Positions 8,645 through 18,480 of a stretch of DNA of 64,000 bases are shown here, in pieces. Positions within the stretch are counted from its first letter, which is position 1. Each line of letters opens with the position of its first letter. The stretch is taken from positions 5,039,001-5,103,000 of the forward strand of contig NZ_CP012040.1 in NCBI RefSeq assembly GCF_001050135.1, read 5' to 3'. The DNA comes from Cyclobacterium amurskyense. Lineage in GTDB: Bacteria > Bacteroidota > Bacteroidia > Cytophagales > Cyclobacteriaceae. The notes beneath the pieces are model-generated. The model saw only the letters and a list, made by a program, of their open reading frames with translations, was not told the origin of the DNA and did no database searches. The translations under genes were made by a program, and so were the position numbers.

Positions 8645-11600
8645 ATGAAACAAGTTTTATTTAAAAAGTTTAATGCCCTAAAATTTAGATTTCTAATAAT
8701 AGGGTTGTTAAGCATAATCACAATGCTTCCTGCATTGTCTGCCAATACTGCCAAGAGTATTGAAGATGTAAAGATCAAATTGGACTTCCGTGAAGGGAAT
8801 TTAAAGGATCTCTTAGGTAATATAGAGAGTAAAACCGACTATAGGTTTTTTTACACCGATAAAGCAATTGTAGACAAGGATGTGCTTACCCTTGGTCGTA
8901 ACAAAGGTACTGTTGCTGATATCTTAAAAGACCTCGCCCGGTTAAAAAACCTACATTTCAAGCAGGTAAATAACAATATCAGTGTTAAATTTTTGGAAGA
9001 TAAAGCAAAGAACAAAGATGTTGAGATTGTTATCAATGAGGCCGATATTAATGTCAAAGGAAAGGTTACAGACAATAATGGAGAACCTATTCCAGGAGTA
9101 GCCATTGCTGTCGTTGGAACTACTATTGGTACAATAACCAATATTGATGGTGAGTTTTCTTTAACGGCACCTGAGGATGGGCAGTTGATGGTTTCTTATA
9201 TTGGTTTTAGTAGCCAAAGAATCCAAATCAATTCCAGGTCGATTATTAATGTCACCTTAGAAGAGTCAATTTCTGGACTTGAAGAAGTGGTAGTAACTGC
9301 TTTGGGTATAAAAAGAGAAGCTAAAAGCTTAGGTTATGCCACATCTACAGTAGAGTCCGATGAAATGACGATTAACAGAACGCCTAATTTCATCAATTCA
9401 CTTCAAGGGAAAGTACCAGGAGTAAACATTACCTCTATGGGTTCTGGACCACAGGGTAGTAGTAAAATCAGGATCAGGGGTGTCTCTTCCTTTGGAGGAA
9501 ATAACTCTCCTTTGATTGTGGTGAATGGGGTTCCCATTGACAATACCAATTTTGGAGTAAGTGGGGATGTTTCAGAAGTAGGAAGCAATAGAAAATCAGA
9601 TAGTGGTGATGGTTTAAGTAGTATTAATCCTGATGACATTACTTCAATGTCTGTTTTGAAAGGAGCCGCAGCTTCTGCTTTGTACGGTGCCAGGGCTAAA
9701 GATGGGGTAATTATGATTACTACCAGAAATAGGGCATCGGGATCAGGAATTCAAATAGAGCTTAACACCAATTATACAAATGATACACCACTGGATTTTA
9801 CAGATTATCAGTATGAGTATGGACAAGGTGAAGGTGGCATAAGACCTAACTCTCCACGACCGGTTTCAGGGGTTTGGAGTTTTGGGGAAAAGATAGAGCC
9901 AGGAATGACCCAAATACTATTTGATGGTGTAGAAGTTCCTTACACGGCTCAGCCTAATAAAATTAGAGATTATTACAGAAATGGCTCTACACTTTCCAAT
10001 ACCATTACCCTTTCTTCAGGTGGTGAAAATGGTGGTTTTAGCCTTTCAGTTTCTAATATGGACAGTAAGGCCATCTTGCCTGGCTCCAATTACAATAGGA
10101 AAACCATAAACCTAGGCTTTACTCAAAACATAAAAAAATTAACTGTCTCTGGAAATATCAACTATTCTAAAGAGGATAGAATAAACCCACCCAATATAGC
10201 AGAGCAGGATTTTAGCCCAGTGGTCATCTACACCTTAGCGAGTTCCATGCCATTGTCATTATTAGAGCAATATGCCTTTGATGAAAACGGTGATGAATTT
10301 CCCTATTCCAGATTTACTAACAGAACCAATCCTTATTTTGCACTTTCAAGGTTTGAAAACAACATTAGGGATAGGGTTTATGGTAATGTAACGGCCAAAT
10401 ATGACATTACAGATTGGTTGTATGTTCAAGGAAGATTTGGACAGGATTTCTATTCCAGAGATTCAGAATACAACCTACCTACAGGATCGCAAAGACAATC
10501 CTCCCCACCTCCAGGATTTGTAAACGGTCAATATGTACAAGATATAAGAAGATTTAGAGAAGTTAATACCGATTTCCTTATAGGAATGAACAAGACATTT
10601 GGAGACTTTGGCTTGATGGTTAATCTTGGAGGAAACCAGATGTACAGAAGGCTGGATGTAAATACCCTTTTGGGCGAGAATTTTTACACCCGTGATCTTT
10701 ATACAATAGGGAATGCAAGTAAAATCACCACAAATTATAGTATTTCTGAAAGACAGGTTAATTCCTTGTATGCGAGTTCTGAATTGTCATGGAAAGGTTT
10801 CCTTTATTTGAATGGAACGGTTAGAAATGACTGGTTTTCTACCCTTTCTCCAGCCAATAGAAGTATCGTCTACCCATCTGTTACAGGAAGTTTTGTCTTC
10901 TCACAGGCTTTTGAAAACCTGCCAAATTGGATTTCTTTCGGAAAGGTTAGATTGGCCTATGCTGAAGTAGGTAGTGATACAGATGTTCAGCCTTATGCCA
11001 ATAACCTATTCTACAATATCAATCAACAACAATTCCCCAATTCCAATGGCGTTGCGCAACCGGTAGGTTCTATAAGTGGCTCCGTAGTTCCAAATTCCAA
11101 TTTGAGGCCAATGAGGGTTACTGAAAAAGAAATAGGTTTGGAATTGACACTATTTGATAACCTTCGTTTTGAAATGTCCTATTATGACAAGTTGTCTTCA
11201 GACCAAATTCTTCAAGCACAGATATCTGATGGATCAGGCTATCTTAATCAATTGATTAATGTAGGAGAAAGTGAGAACAAAGGTTTGGAAATGTATGCGG
11301 CTATATCTCCGATAAAAACTTCAGATTTTGAATGGAATTTTGGAGCCAATGCTTCTTATAATAAATCTAAAGTACTAAGTCTAGGTGATGATGTAGAAGG
11401 AACTTTTATCACTGTAGGTTTAGCAGAATTTCATGGAGAATTAAGACAGGAAGTTGGCAAGCCTATGGCCCAATTGTATGGGTGGGGATACCTTAGAGAT
11501 GATCAGGGCAGACAAATCTTTGATCCGAACAGTGGACGTCCATTAAGATCTAATGAACAATTGAATTTTGGTTCAGCCATTCCTGTATGGGTTGGAGGAT

Positions 11601-12106
11601 TTACCAATAGCTTCAATTATAAAAAACTTAGCTTTTCCTTCTTGATAGACTTTAAATTGGGACATAAATTGATCTCAGGAACCCATACAAATGCTTATAG
11701 GCATGGATTGGATAAAGCCACACTAGTTGGAAGGGATGTGGGATACGTAGTAGGTGATGGTGTAAATCCTAATGGAGAGGTTAATACAGCTCAAGCTCCT
11801 GTACAGACCTTTTATGAGACCATTCGTTCTGGAAGAATGTCTGAGCAATCTGTTTTTAATGCAGGTTCTTGGCAGCTTCGCCAGTTAACTCTGGGCTATG
11901 ACTTAAGTAGCTTGATTCCTCAAAATAACTTTGTTAAAGGATTGAAATTTAATGTTGTTTCTAACAATGTAGCTGTGATAAAAAAGTGGGTGCCGCATAT
12001 TCATCCTGACCAAAACGGTATTATCTCAGATAATAGTGCTGGTTTGGAAGCTACCGGATTACCTATTACAAGAAGTATTGGGTTCAATCTAAATGTGAAG
12101 TTTTAA
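8645..12106 (+). CDS. susC: SusC/RagA family TonB-linked outer-membrane receptor with STN domain
   Basis: A 1153-residue outer-membrane transporter. In order: signal peptide about 1-33; STN (secretin/TonB short N-terminal) signalling domain about 44-115; carboxypeptidase-regulatory-like beta domain about 136-208 (KGKVTDNNGEPIPGV); TonB-box region EEVVVTALG at 213-221; plug about 225-360 with IRIRGVSSFG and GAAASALYGARAKDGV; then the beta-barrel, ending NLNVKF with the usual terminal aromatic residue. The STN domain marks a transducer that contacts the FecR protein encoded just upstream. It works with the SusD lipoprotein encoded next. The substrate is not shown; the sugar-acid genes that follow make a uronate- or aldarate-containing glycan or oligomer a reasonable guess. 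Confidence 0.93.
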   Translation: MKQVLFKKFNALKFRFLIIGLLSIITMLPALSANTAKSIEDVKIKLDFREGNLKDLLGNIESKTDYRFFYTDKAIVDKDVLTLGRNKGTVADILKDLARLKNLHFKQVNNNISVKFLEDKAKNKDVEIVINEADINVKGKVTDNNGEPIPGVAIAVVGTTIGTITNIDGEFSLTAPEDGQLMVSYIGFSSQRIQINSRSIINVTLEESISGLEEVVVTALGIKREAKSLGYATSTVESDEMTINRTPNFINSLQGKVPGVNITSMGSGPQGSSKIRIRGVSSFGGNNSPLIVVNGVPIDNTNFGVSGDVSEVGSNRKSDSGDGLSSINPDDITSMSVLKGAAASALYGARAKDGVIMITTRNRASGSGIQIELNTNYTNDTPLDFTDYQYEYGQGEGGIRPNSPRPVSGVWSFGEKIEPGMTQILFDGVEVPYTAQPNKIRDYYRNGSTLSNTITLSSGGENGGFSLSVSNMDSKAILPGSNYNRKTINLGFTQNIKKLTVSGNINYSKEDRINPPNIAEQDFSPVVIYTLASSMPLSLLEQYAFDENGDEFPYSRFTNRTNPYFALSRFENNIRDRVYGNVTAKYDITDWLYVQGRFGQDFYSRDSEYNLPTGSQRQSSPPPGFVNGQYVQDIRRFREVNTDFLIGMNKTFGDFGLMVNLGGNQMYRRLDVNTLLGENFYTRDLYTIGNASKITTNYSISERQVNSLYASSELSWKGFLYLNGTVRNDWFSTLSPANRSIVYPSVTGSFVFSQAFENLPNWISFGKVRLAYAEVGSDTDVQPYANNLFYNINQQQFPNSNGVAQPVGSISGSVVPNSNLRPMRVTEKEIGLELTLFDNLRFEMSYYDKLSSDQILQAQISDGSGYLNQLINVGESENKGLEMYAAISPIKTSDFEWNFGANASYNKSKVLSLGDDVEGTFITVGLAEFHGELRQEVGKPMAQLYGWGYLRDDQGRQIFDPNSGRPLRSNEQLNFGSAIPVWVGGFTNSFNYKKLSFSFLIDFKLGHKLISGTHTNAYRHGLDKATLVGRDVGYVVGDGVNPNGEVNTAQAPVQTFYETIRSGRMSEQSVFNAGSWQLRQLTLGYDLSSLIPQNNFVKGLKFNVVSNNVAVIKKWVPHIHPDQNGIISDNSAGLEATGLPITRSIGFNLNVKF

Positions 12107-12156
12107 TGGCTTTACGACATCCAATCAACCATGAGTTACAATTAAATTTATCAGAG

Positions 12157-13689
12157 ATGAAAAAGTCAAAAAAATCATACATCTATCCCTTTATTTTACT
12201 GTTCATTTTATTCTCCTGCGATTCGGGCTTTGATGAGATGAACACTAACCCTGTTCGGCTTACTTCGATAGACCCCGCGTTTCAATTGAATCAGGCCATA
12301 ATCTCTAGTTCTCCTGGCTACAATAACTTGACTTATGAAGTAACTATTGTCAGACAAATGATTACTCCCTTTCAAGGGGTAGGAACTGGAGGCAATTTAA
12401 ATCAAGACAATAGAGCAGCCACAGAAGGAAACTGGAACACGGGTTATCGTACCGTATTGAAAAACCTAATCGATGGTTTGGCCAGGCTGGAATCCATGCC
12501 AGAAAGAACTAATCTTAAACATATTCTTCAAATTTGGAAAGCACATACTTTCATGACCTTAACCGATACCTATGGAGACATTCCTTATTCAGAAGCTGGT
12601 AAAGGATACATTGATGGTTTGGTTTTTCCAAAGTATGATTCTCAAGAAAGTATCTATGCTGGAATATTAAGTGACCTAGAAGGCGCAGTGCAAGGCCTTG
12701 ATGCATCTAAGGATGCAATAGGGCAGGAAGTAATGTACAGTGGAAATGTGGAACAGTGGAAGAGGTTAGGGAATTCTTTAATGCTTCGTGCTGGTATGCG
12801 ACTTTCTAAAGTCGATCCTACTTCCGCTGCTTCTTATGCCAGCAAAGCAGTTTCAGGTGGTTTGATGCAGTCAAACGATGACAATGCCGTTGTCCGACAC
12901 AATGCAGATTATAGAAATGGTGTAGGTACAAACCTTAATGGAGGACAAGCACCTTTTTACTATCTGGATCAAGAATTTGTTGATTTCCTTAAAGACAACA
13001 ACGACCCCAGATTGACTTCTATCGGGGTAAGGTATATTGGTGCGCTTAGCGGTAATGACCAAGTTGAAGAAAATGCCAATAGGGATTTTGATGCCCAGGT
13101 CGGAATGCCTCAGGGCTATGACAATACCACCATTATTCCTGTAGTAGAGGATGCAGGTTTGGCGAGCTTGTTTGATTATACACAATTGGATAGAAGTAGG
13201 ATGGGAAATCCTGAAGCACCAAATTTTCTAGTAACCTATTCTCAAACATTGCTTTTATGGGCAGAAGCTGCTTTTCGTGGCTGGGCCCCTGGGGATGCCG
13301 AACAATTGTACCATGACGGTATAAGAGCACATATGGAGCAAATGGCATTGTGGGGCAATAATATGGCTATTTCTTCTAGTGAAATCGATGCTTACATAGC
13401 TGCCCATCCATTGGAAGCTGGTAAAGAACTTGAGCTCATTAATACTCAGTATTGGATGTCCTCTTATCTAATTGGCCATGAAGCATGGGCAAACTTTAGA
13501 AGATCAGGTTATCCTGACGTAGATCCTAATCCTTACCCAGGTAGTGACCTTAAAGAGGAAGACTTTATCAGAAGACTAACCTATCCTGATTCCGAGTTAA
13601 CTGTCAATAAAGAAAACGTAGATCTTGCCACCAGTAGAATGGGGCCGGATATTCTTGATACAAGAGTTTGGTGGGATGTGAAACAATAA
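12157..13689 (+). CDS. susD: SusD/RagB family nutrient-binding outer-membrane lipoprotein
   Basis: A 510-residue lipoprotein that caps SusC and binds the substrate outside the cell. The ATG at 12157 (MKKSKKSYIYPF) gives a proper lipoprotein signal with the lipobox ending LFSC, cysteine 21. The frame is open back to 12106, but those residues are not signal-like. After the lipobox comes SGFDEMNTNP, typical of the SusD-like_2 group. TPR-like helices follow (KHILQIWKAHTFMTLTDTYGDIPYSEA, then LSKVDPTSAASYASKAV). The C-terminus contains YWMSSYLIGHEAWANFRRSGYP, common in this family. It is the last gene of the sigma-FecR-SusC-SusD set. Confidence 0.92.
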   Translation: MKKSKKSYIYPFILLFILFSCDSGFDEMNTNPVRLTSIDPAFQLNQAIISSSPGYNNLTYEVTIVRQMITPFQGVGTGGNLNQDNRAATEGNWNTGYRTVLKNLIDGLARLESMPERTNLKHILQIWKAHTFMTLTDTYGDIPYSEAGKGYIDGLVFPKYDSQESIYAGILSDLEGAVQGLDASKDAIGQEVMYSGNVEQWKRLGNSLMLRAGMRLSKVDPTSAASYASKAVSGGLMQSNDDNAVVRHNADYRNGVGTNLNGGQAPFYYLDQEFVDFLKDNNDPRLTSIGVRYIGALSGNDQVEENANRDFDAQVGMPQGYDNTTIIPVVEDAGLASLFDYTQLDRSRMGNPEAPNFLVTYSQTLLLWAEAAFRGWAPGDAEQLYHDGIRAHMEQMALWGNNMAISSSEIDAYIAAHPLEAGKELELINTQYWMSSYLIGHEAWANFRRSGYPDVDPNPYPGSDLKEEDFIRRLTYPDSELTVNKENVDLATSRMGPDILDTRVWWDVKQ

Positions 13690-13790
13690 ACATTTCAATT
13701 ACACAGATGGGTACCTATTGAGTTTTGTAATCAAAGGAAAATCCTTCGGATGGTGATTGGGTTTCAGTACAAGTATTGAAATGAGATGGA

Positions 13791-14008
13791 TTAACCCGGA
13801 TTATGTAATAGAATTTCTCCGCCCTGACATTGTCAGGGGTGAAGCCTGTCCCGTGTTTACGGGAAGTGTTGCAATCGCAAGAAAATCAGGCTGTTTGGAG
13901 ATTTTAGCATAGCACCGCTATGGTGAAATTGAAAACAGCAACGAAGTGGCTGATTTTAAAGCGATTTCAGCACGTAATAGATTGTCTATTGCATATTTCG
14001 GGTTTAAC
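13791..14008 (+). repeat. Dispersed structured repeat, copy 1 (218 bp, imperfect terminal inverted repeats)
   Basis: This block is nearly the same as 24989-25205 in the same orientation, about 93-95% identical by eye. The ends form an imperfect inverted repeat: AACCCGgAtTATGtAATAG at the left matches the reverse complement of the right end, AACCCGAAATATGCAATAG. Inside are three small hairpins: CCTGACA/TGTCAGG near 13824-13838, CCCGT/ACGGG near 13850-13863, and CATAGC/GCTATG near 13908-13922. No gene is encoded. It fits a MITE-like or REP-like element. The rest of the 438-base gap (13690-14127) shows no gene and no promoter that I can name. Confidence 0.75.
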
Positions 14009-14127
14009 TAATCCTATGATTTAGAAAAGTTTACATGGCCTGATAGGTTCCCTAATTGTGTAAATGAGAATCGTGTTTCGTGAAAGGAATAGAAGAAAAT
14101 CAACTTAATACCATACTATAAATTTTA

Positions 14128-14901
14128 ATGAAAAAAATCAAAAAACGAATTAAGGCGGGTGAAACTTTGGCCGGGTGCTGGCTCAATCTTGGTAGTTCTG
14201 TAACGGCCGAAATTGTTGGCTTATCAGGTTACGACTGGGTTCTGATTGACCTAGAACATGGAGCTGGAGAACAAACAGATCTCTTACACCAACTTCAGGC
14301 TTTGGAACATACACCGGCGGCTTCCTTGGTCCGTGTTGAAAGCTATCAAAAGGAAAGAATCCATCGCGTTCTAGATTTGGGAGCCAATGGAGTAATGGTG
14401 CCCCGCATTAAATCGGCCACAGAGGCCAAATCAGCCATTGCTGGTATACATTATCCACCTCTAGGAGTGAGGGGAGTAGCCAAAATGGTCAGGGCCACTG
14501 GTTTTGGGAAAAATTTTGATGCCTATAAAGAAGGGACCCTGGATAACTTGCTAGGAGTAATTCAAATCGAAACGGTGGAAGCACTTGATGAATTGGATGA
14601 AATTGCTTCATTACCTGGAGTTGATGTACTATTTATTGGCCCAGCAGATCTTACAATGGCTTTAGGTATTGATGGAGATTTATCTCATCCCTTATTTATT
14701 GATGCCGTAGATAAAATCATAGCAGCAGCAAAAAATGCAGGTAAGGCAGTTGGTATATTAATTTTTGATCCCAATGATTTTGCAAAATACAATGAAATGG
14801 GGATACAGCTTATTGCCTGTGGTGCTGATGCCACTTTTGTTGCCAATGGTGCAAGGGCGCTTGCCAGTCAGTTGAATTCGGCTAAGATAAAAAAGGAATA
14901 A
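14128..14901 (+). CDS. garL: HpcH/HpaI family aldolase, probable 5-keto-4-deoxy-D-glucarate aldolase (GarL-like)
   Basis: A 257-residue metal-dependent class II pyruvate aldolase. The active-site residues of the HpaI/GarL fold are present: H44 (DLEHGA), R69 (SLVRVES), E148 (IQIETVEA) and D174 (FIGPADL). The glycine/proline-rich stretch GANGVMVPRI at 86-94 is also typical. With a glucarate dehydratase and a GarR-like reductase nearby, the likely reaction is cleavage of 5-keto-4-deoxy-D-glucarate to pyruvate and tartronate semialdehyde. Relatives act on 2-keto-3-deoxy-rhamnonate or homoprotocatechuate-derived acids, so the assignment rests on neighbours. It is the first gene of the cluster; the permease begins 4 bp after its stop. 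Confidence 0.85.
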   Translation: MKKIKKRIKAGETLAGCWLNLGSSVTAEIVGLSGYDWVLIDLEHGAGEQTDLLHQLQALEHTPAASLVRVESYQKERIHRVLDLGANGVMVPRIKSATEAKSAIAGIHYPPLGVRGVAKMVRATGFGKNFDAYKEGTLDNLLGVIQIETVEALDELDEIASLPGVDVLFIGPADLTMALGIDGDLSHPLFIDAVDKIIAAAKNAGKAVGILIFDPNDFAKYNEMGIQLIACGADATFVANGARALASQLNSAKIKKE

Positions 14902-14905
14902 ACAC

Positions 14906-16339
14906 ATGTTACAGGATCCTTTAATTATTTTAGTGATTGGCATGGTCATCGTTGTAGGTGGCATAATTGGTGGGAAATTAAATCCTTTTATTGCATTAAT
15001 ATTGGCAGCCTTAGTAGTAGCTTGGTTGACCCCTGCTACAGCAATTGTAGAATTTGCTTTAAGCAAAGGTCAATCTGAAACGGCAGCTAATGCCTTGGCA
15101 AATACTTCTATTGGAGAGCGCATTGCTGCTGCTTTTGGAAGTACTGTTGGTAAAATTGGTATTCTGATAGCTATGGCGGCAATTATAGGCAAGGCCATGC
15201 TAATGAGTGGGGCGGCGGAAAGAATTGTTAGGTCAATTCTGGGGCTAACTGGTGAGAAAAATGCACCTTTGGCCTTTTTAAGTGGAAGTTTCTTTCTTGG
15301 AATCCCCGTATTCTTTGACACTGTCTTTTATCTGATGATCCCTTTGGCGAAAGCCATGGCCATGCGATTGAAGCAGAGTTATTTATTGTTGGTCTTGTGC
15401 ATTACGGCAGGGGCAGCAATGGCAAATTCTCTTGTACCACCTACTCCTGGCCCCTTGTTTCTAATTGCAGAAATGAATATACCTATAGGAATGATGATGG
15501 TTGGAGGCTTTCTAGTGGGAACAGTTACCATTATAGCGGGATATTTCTTTGCAGTATGGGTTAACAAGCGGAATCCTATTCCATTAAGGGAATCCCTAGA
15601 TGCTCCCCTAAGTGAAATTGAAGCTTTGGCTAATAAAGATGCTTCGCAGTTACCTTCACTTTCCATTTCCTTGTCTCCGATCCTTGTACCCCTATTGCTA
15701 ATTACAGGAAGTGCTACCATAAACACTTTCATGGATGTTAATGAAGCAGGTAGCGAAAATATTCTCTTGGTTTTACTTAAGTTTTTTGGCGAGAAAAATA
15801 TGGCCTTGATTATGGGGGCTATGGCTGCATTGCTGACTTTATTTCTCCAAAGAAATAAATCCAATGATGGAATGAAAGGAGCTGTCCAATCCGCCTTAAC
15901 CAGTGGTGGAGTAATTATACTAATAACGGCTGCAGGTGGAGCTTTTGGTGCCATGTTACAGCAAACTGGTATTAGTTTACGCATTGCAGACCTAACTTCA
16001 GGTTACCAAATGGCCTTGATTCCATTGGCATTCTTTATAACAGCACTTGTAAGAACAGCTCAAGGATCGGCCACTGTTGCCATGATCACTGCTTCGGGAA
16101 TCCTGTCAGGTATGTCTACCACAGGCTTGGATTTTCATCATTTGTACCTTGGTCTAGCTATTGCTTGTGGTTCCAAGCTCGTTCCATGGATGAATGACAG
16201 TGGATTTTGGATTGTATGTAAAATGAGTAATCTTACGGAAAAAGAAGCCTTGAGAACCTTTTCCCCATTGCTTACCATCATGGGCATTGTAGGCTTAATA
16301 ACCATAATGATTGCAGCTAAAATTTTCCCTTTAATTTAA
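14906..16339 (+). CDS. GntP family gluconate/sugar-acid:H+ symporter
   Basis: A 477-residue polytopic inner-membrane protein, about 12 hydrophobic segments by eye, of the gluconate permease family. Family-like stretches are GSTVGKIGILIAMAAIIG, SGSFFLGIPVFFDTVF and ANSLVPPTPGPLFLIAEM in the first half, and RTAQGSATVAMITASG and KLVPWMNDSGFW in the second. Members import gluconate, fructuronate, glycerate or ketodeoxy-acids with protons. Here it sits between the aldolase and mannonate dehydratase-like genes, 4 bp after the aldolase, so it probably brings an aldonate, aldarate or its dehydrated product into the cytoplasm. The substrate cannot be read from sequence. Confidence 0.9.
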   Translation: MLQDPLIILVIGMVIVVGGIIGGKLNPFIALILAALVVAWLTPATAIVEFALSKGQSETAANALANTSIGERIAAAFGSTVGKIGILIAMAAIIGKAMLMSGAAERIVRSILGLTGEKNAPLAFLSGSFFLGIPVFFDTVFYLMIPLAKAMAMRLKQSYLLLVLCITAGAAMANSLVPPTPGPLFLIAEMNIPIGMMMVGGFLVGTVTIIAGYFFAVWVNKRNPIPLRESLDAPLSEIEALANKDASQLPSLSISLSPILVPLLLITGSATINTFMDVNEAGSENILLVLLKFFGEKNMALIMGAMAALLTLFLQRNKSNDGMKGAVQSALTSGGVIILITAAGGAFGAMLQQTGISLRIADLTSGYQMALIPLAFFITALVRTAQGSATVAMITASGILSGMSTTGLDFHHLYLGLAIACGSKLVPWMNDSGFWIVCKMSNLTEKEALRTFSPLLTIMGIVGLITIMIAAKIFPLI

Positions 16340-16363
16340 AGTTGATTATAAACCCAAAGTATT

Positions 16364-17524
16364 ATGAAAAACTTCCTTAAAACCCTTCAAAGAAGGAAAT
16401 TTATGAAACTTTTTGCTTCTGGTACAGCAGGAGCATTGACTACGGCTACAGTAGCCATTGGTGCGGATAGATCAGCCTCCAGACCTTCTTCTATAAAAGC
16501 CCAAGCAGCAAAAAAAGTATTGATGAAAGTAGGCTGTCAATCGGGAGGTACTTCCGAAGAAAACCTTGCTTTTAAAGCCAGGCATGGTGTTTATAACATG
16601 GACGGTGGAATGCCTAAATTCGTTCCAGGTAAAGGTTGGGACCTGGAAGACTCCTTAAGGAAAAGAGAAGCATGTGAAAAATTCGGAATTAGTTTGGATG
16701 CTTATCATCTGCCTTTGACTTCCGCCGGGATCGATCGTGTGGTAGTACCCAATATCATGCTGGGAAAAAGTCCTGAAAGAGATAAGGAAATAGAAATGAT
16801 CCAACAAATGATTCAGGTTTCTGCAAAAACAGGTGTGAAATTGTTGAATTACAATACCACTATTTTACCTGTGCTGCGAACGGGTAGAACCATTGACCCA
16901 ATGAGAGGTAATGCTTCCTACAGTACCTGGAATTATGAAGAAGCCCTAAAGCGGGAGCAGCCGCTTACCGTTGCAGGAGATGTAGATGCTGATGAAATCT
17001 TTGAAAGAATTGCCTATTTATTGGATAGAATTGTTCCAGTGGCTGAGGAATACAAAGTGCAATTGGGAAATCACATTGCTGATCCACCGGTTCCAGATAA
17101 ATATAAAGGGATAATGAGATGGAATAGCCCTGAAGTTTTTGAAGGTATGAAGAGGTTTGCTAAATTGTCAGATAGTCCCTATCATGGTTTTAATTTTTGC
17201 ATAGGGTCTATAGCTGAAGGGCTAAGGGATCCGAAAAATGATATCTTTCCAATCATAGAATATTTTGGAAAGAGAAAACAGATATTCAATGTTCACCTCA
17301 GAAATATTAAAGGCAATTACAACAATTTTCAAGAGGTATTTCCCGACAATGGTGAAATGAATTTCTTCCATGTAATGCGGGCCTTAAGAGATGTGGAATT
17401 TGATGGCATGGTAATGCCAGATCACGTGCCTACACATGAGGCAGAAGGAGCTAGTTCCCAAGCATTTTCATTTGCTTATGGACACATTATAGGTATACTC
17501 CAAGCATTAAAAGATGAGGCCTGA
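16364..17524 (+). CDS. Mannonate dehydratase (UxuA)-like protein with Tat signal
   Basis: A 386-residue TIM-barrel protein with the UxuA look: FNFCIGSIAEG, NVHLRNIKGN, FQEVFPDNGEMNFF and GMVMPDHVP near the end, matching the metal-binding C, H, D and H positions of D-mannonate dehydratase, which makes 2-keto-3-deoxygluconate. The N-terminus has a twin-arginine motif (R10-R11, RRKFMK) followed by an alanine/glycine-rich hydrophobic stretch, so export is predicted. Known UxuA enzymes are cytoplasmic, so export is unusual. It lies between the GntP permease and garR. No fructuronate reductase (uxuB) is nearby, so the substrate may be another aldonate. Confidence 0.8.
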   Translation: MKNFLKTLQRRKFMKLFASGTAGALTTATVAIGADRSASRPSSIKAQAAKKVLMKVGCQSGGTSEENLAFKARHGVYNMDGGMPKFVPGKGWDLEDSLRKREACEKFGISLDAYHLPLTSAGIDRVVVPNIMLGKSPERDKEIEMIQQMIQVSAKTGVKLLNYNTTILPVLRTGRTIDPMRGNASYSTWNYEEALKREQPLTVAGDVDADEIFERIAYLLDRIVPVAEEYKVQLGNHIADPPVPDKYKGIMRWNSPEVFEGMKRFAKLSDSPYHGFNFCIGSIAEGLRDPKNDIFPIIEYFGKRKQIFNVHLRNIKGNYNNFQEVFPDNGEMNFFHVMRALRDVEFDGMVMPDHVPTHEAEGASSQAFSFAYGHIIGILQALKDEA

Positions 17525-17586
17525 TTTCAAAAAAATAACTATCAATAAATAAGTGACCAAATAATAATTAACAAAGAGCAACTATT

Positions 17587-18462
17587 ATGAAGAAAGTAGG
17601 ATTTATAGGATTGGGAATTATGGGTAAACCCATGGCTATCAACTTAATCAATGCTGGCTACGAAATTAATATTTTAAATAGTAGCAAAGCCGCTGCTGAC
17701 TTGACGCCTAAAGGAGCAACTGCCTATCACTCTTGTAAAGAAGTAGCGGAAAATTCAGAAATCATTATTACCATGCTTCCGGATTCTCCAGAAGTAAATG
17801 AGGTGGTTTTTAGTGATAAGGGTGTTTTAGCAGGAGTCAAATCAGGGAGTATTTTCGTAGATATGTCAACCATTGCACCATCCACAGCTAGGGAGGTTGC
17901 AGAAGCCATGCTTTTGAAAGGTGTGGATGCATTGGATGCTCCTGTATCAGGAGGTCAGGTAGGAGCGGAGTCCGGAAACCTTTCGATTATGGTTGGAGGG
18001 AAGCAATCTGCTTTCGATGCAGTAAAGCCATTGTTTGAAGTGATGGGTAAAAGTGCAGTTCTCATTGGAGATGCCGGCGCTGGACAATTAACCAAAGCCT
18101 GTAACCAAATGATTGTGGGAATGACCATACAGGCGGTTGCTGAATCTTTTACATTGGCTAAAAAGGCTGGTGTTAACCTTGAAAAAATGCGTGAAGCTCT
18201 TTTAGGAGGTTTCGCCCAAAGTAGAATACTTGATTTACATGGTCAAAGGATAATTGACCGGAATTTTGAACCAGGATTTAAAATAAAATTGCACCGTAAA
18301 GACATGAACATAGCCTTAATGGCGGGTAAAGAATTTAAGGTGCCTCTTTATGGCTCTGCCTTGGTAGCCAGTCATATGGATGCCGTATTGGCTGCTGGAT
18401 GGGATGAGAAAGACCATAGCGCCTTGGCATTGTTAATGGAAAAATTATCCAATGTAGACTAA
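17587..18462 (+). CDS. garR: 2-hydroxy-3-oxopropionate (tartronate semialdehyde) reductase
   Basis: A 291-residue member of the beta-hydroxyacid dehydrogenase family. It should reduce tartronate semialdehyde to D-glycerate with NAD(P)H in the cytoplasm. Visible motifs: the Rossmann GLGIMG at 8-13, the substrate-binding DAPVSGG ending at 123, and the catalytic lysine K170 in GAGQLTKACNQ. Length and motifs match GarR/GlxR. It takes the aldolase product of the preceding steps toward central metabolism. It begins 62 bp after the mannonate dehydratase-like gene, with glucarate dehydratase 18 bp downstream. Confidence 0.92.
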   Translation: MKKVGFIGLGIMGKPMAINLINAGYEINILNSSKAAADLTPKGATAYHSCKEVAENSEIIITMLPDSPEVNEVVFSDKGVLAGVKSGSIFVDMSTIAPSTAREVAEAMLLKGVDALDAPVSGGQVGAESGNLSIMVGGKQSAFDAVKPLFEVMGKSAVLIGDAGAGQLTKACNQMIVGMTIQAVAESFTLAKKAGVNLEKMREALLGGFAQSRILDLHGQRIIDRNFEPGFKIKLHRKDMNIALMAGKEFKVPLYGSALVASHMDAVLAAGWDEKDHSALALLMEKLSNVD

Positions 18463-18480
18463 ACCTTCATTCTAAACACT

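Noticed and set aside
12871..13348. Overlapping minus-strand frames opposite the susD gene
   Set aside because: Antisense shadows; the plus-strand SusD reading is continuous and recognisable.
15379..15984. 201-codon open frame on the minus strand opposite the GntP permease gene
   Set aside because: It is the antisense shadow of a hydrophobic-protein gene, has no family signature, and the plus-strand frame carries clear GntP motifs.
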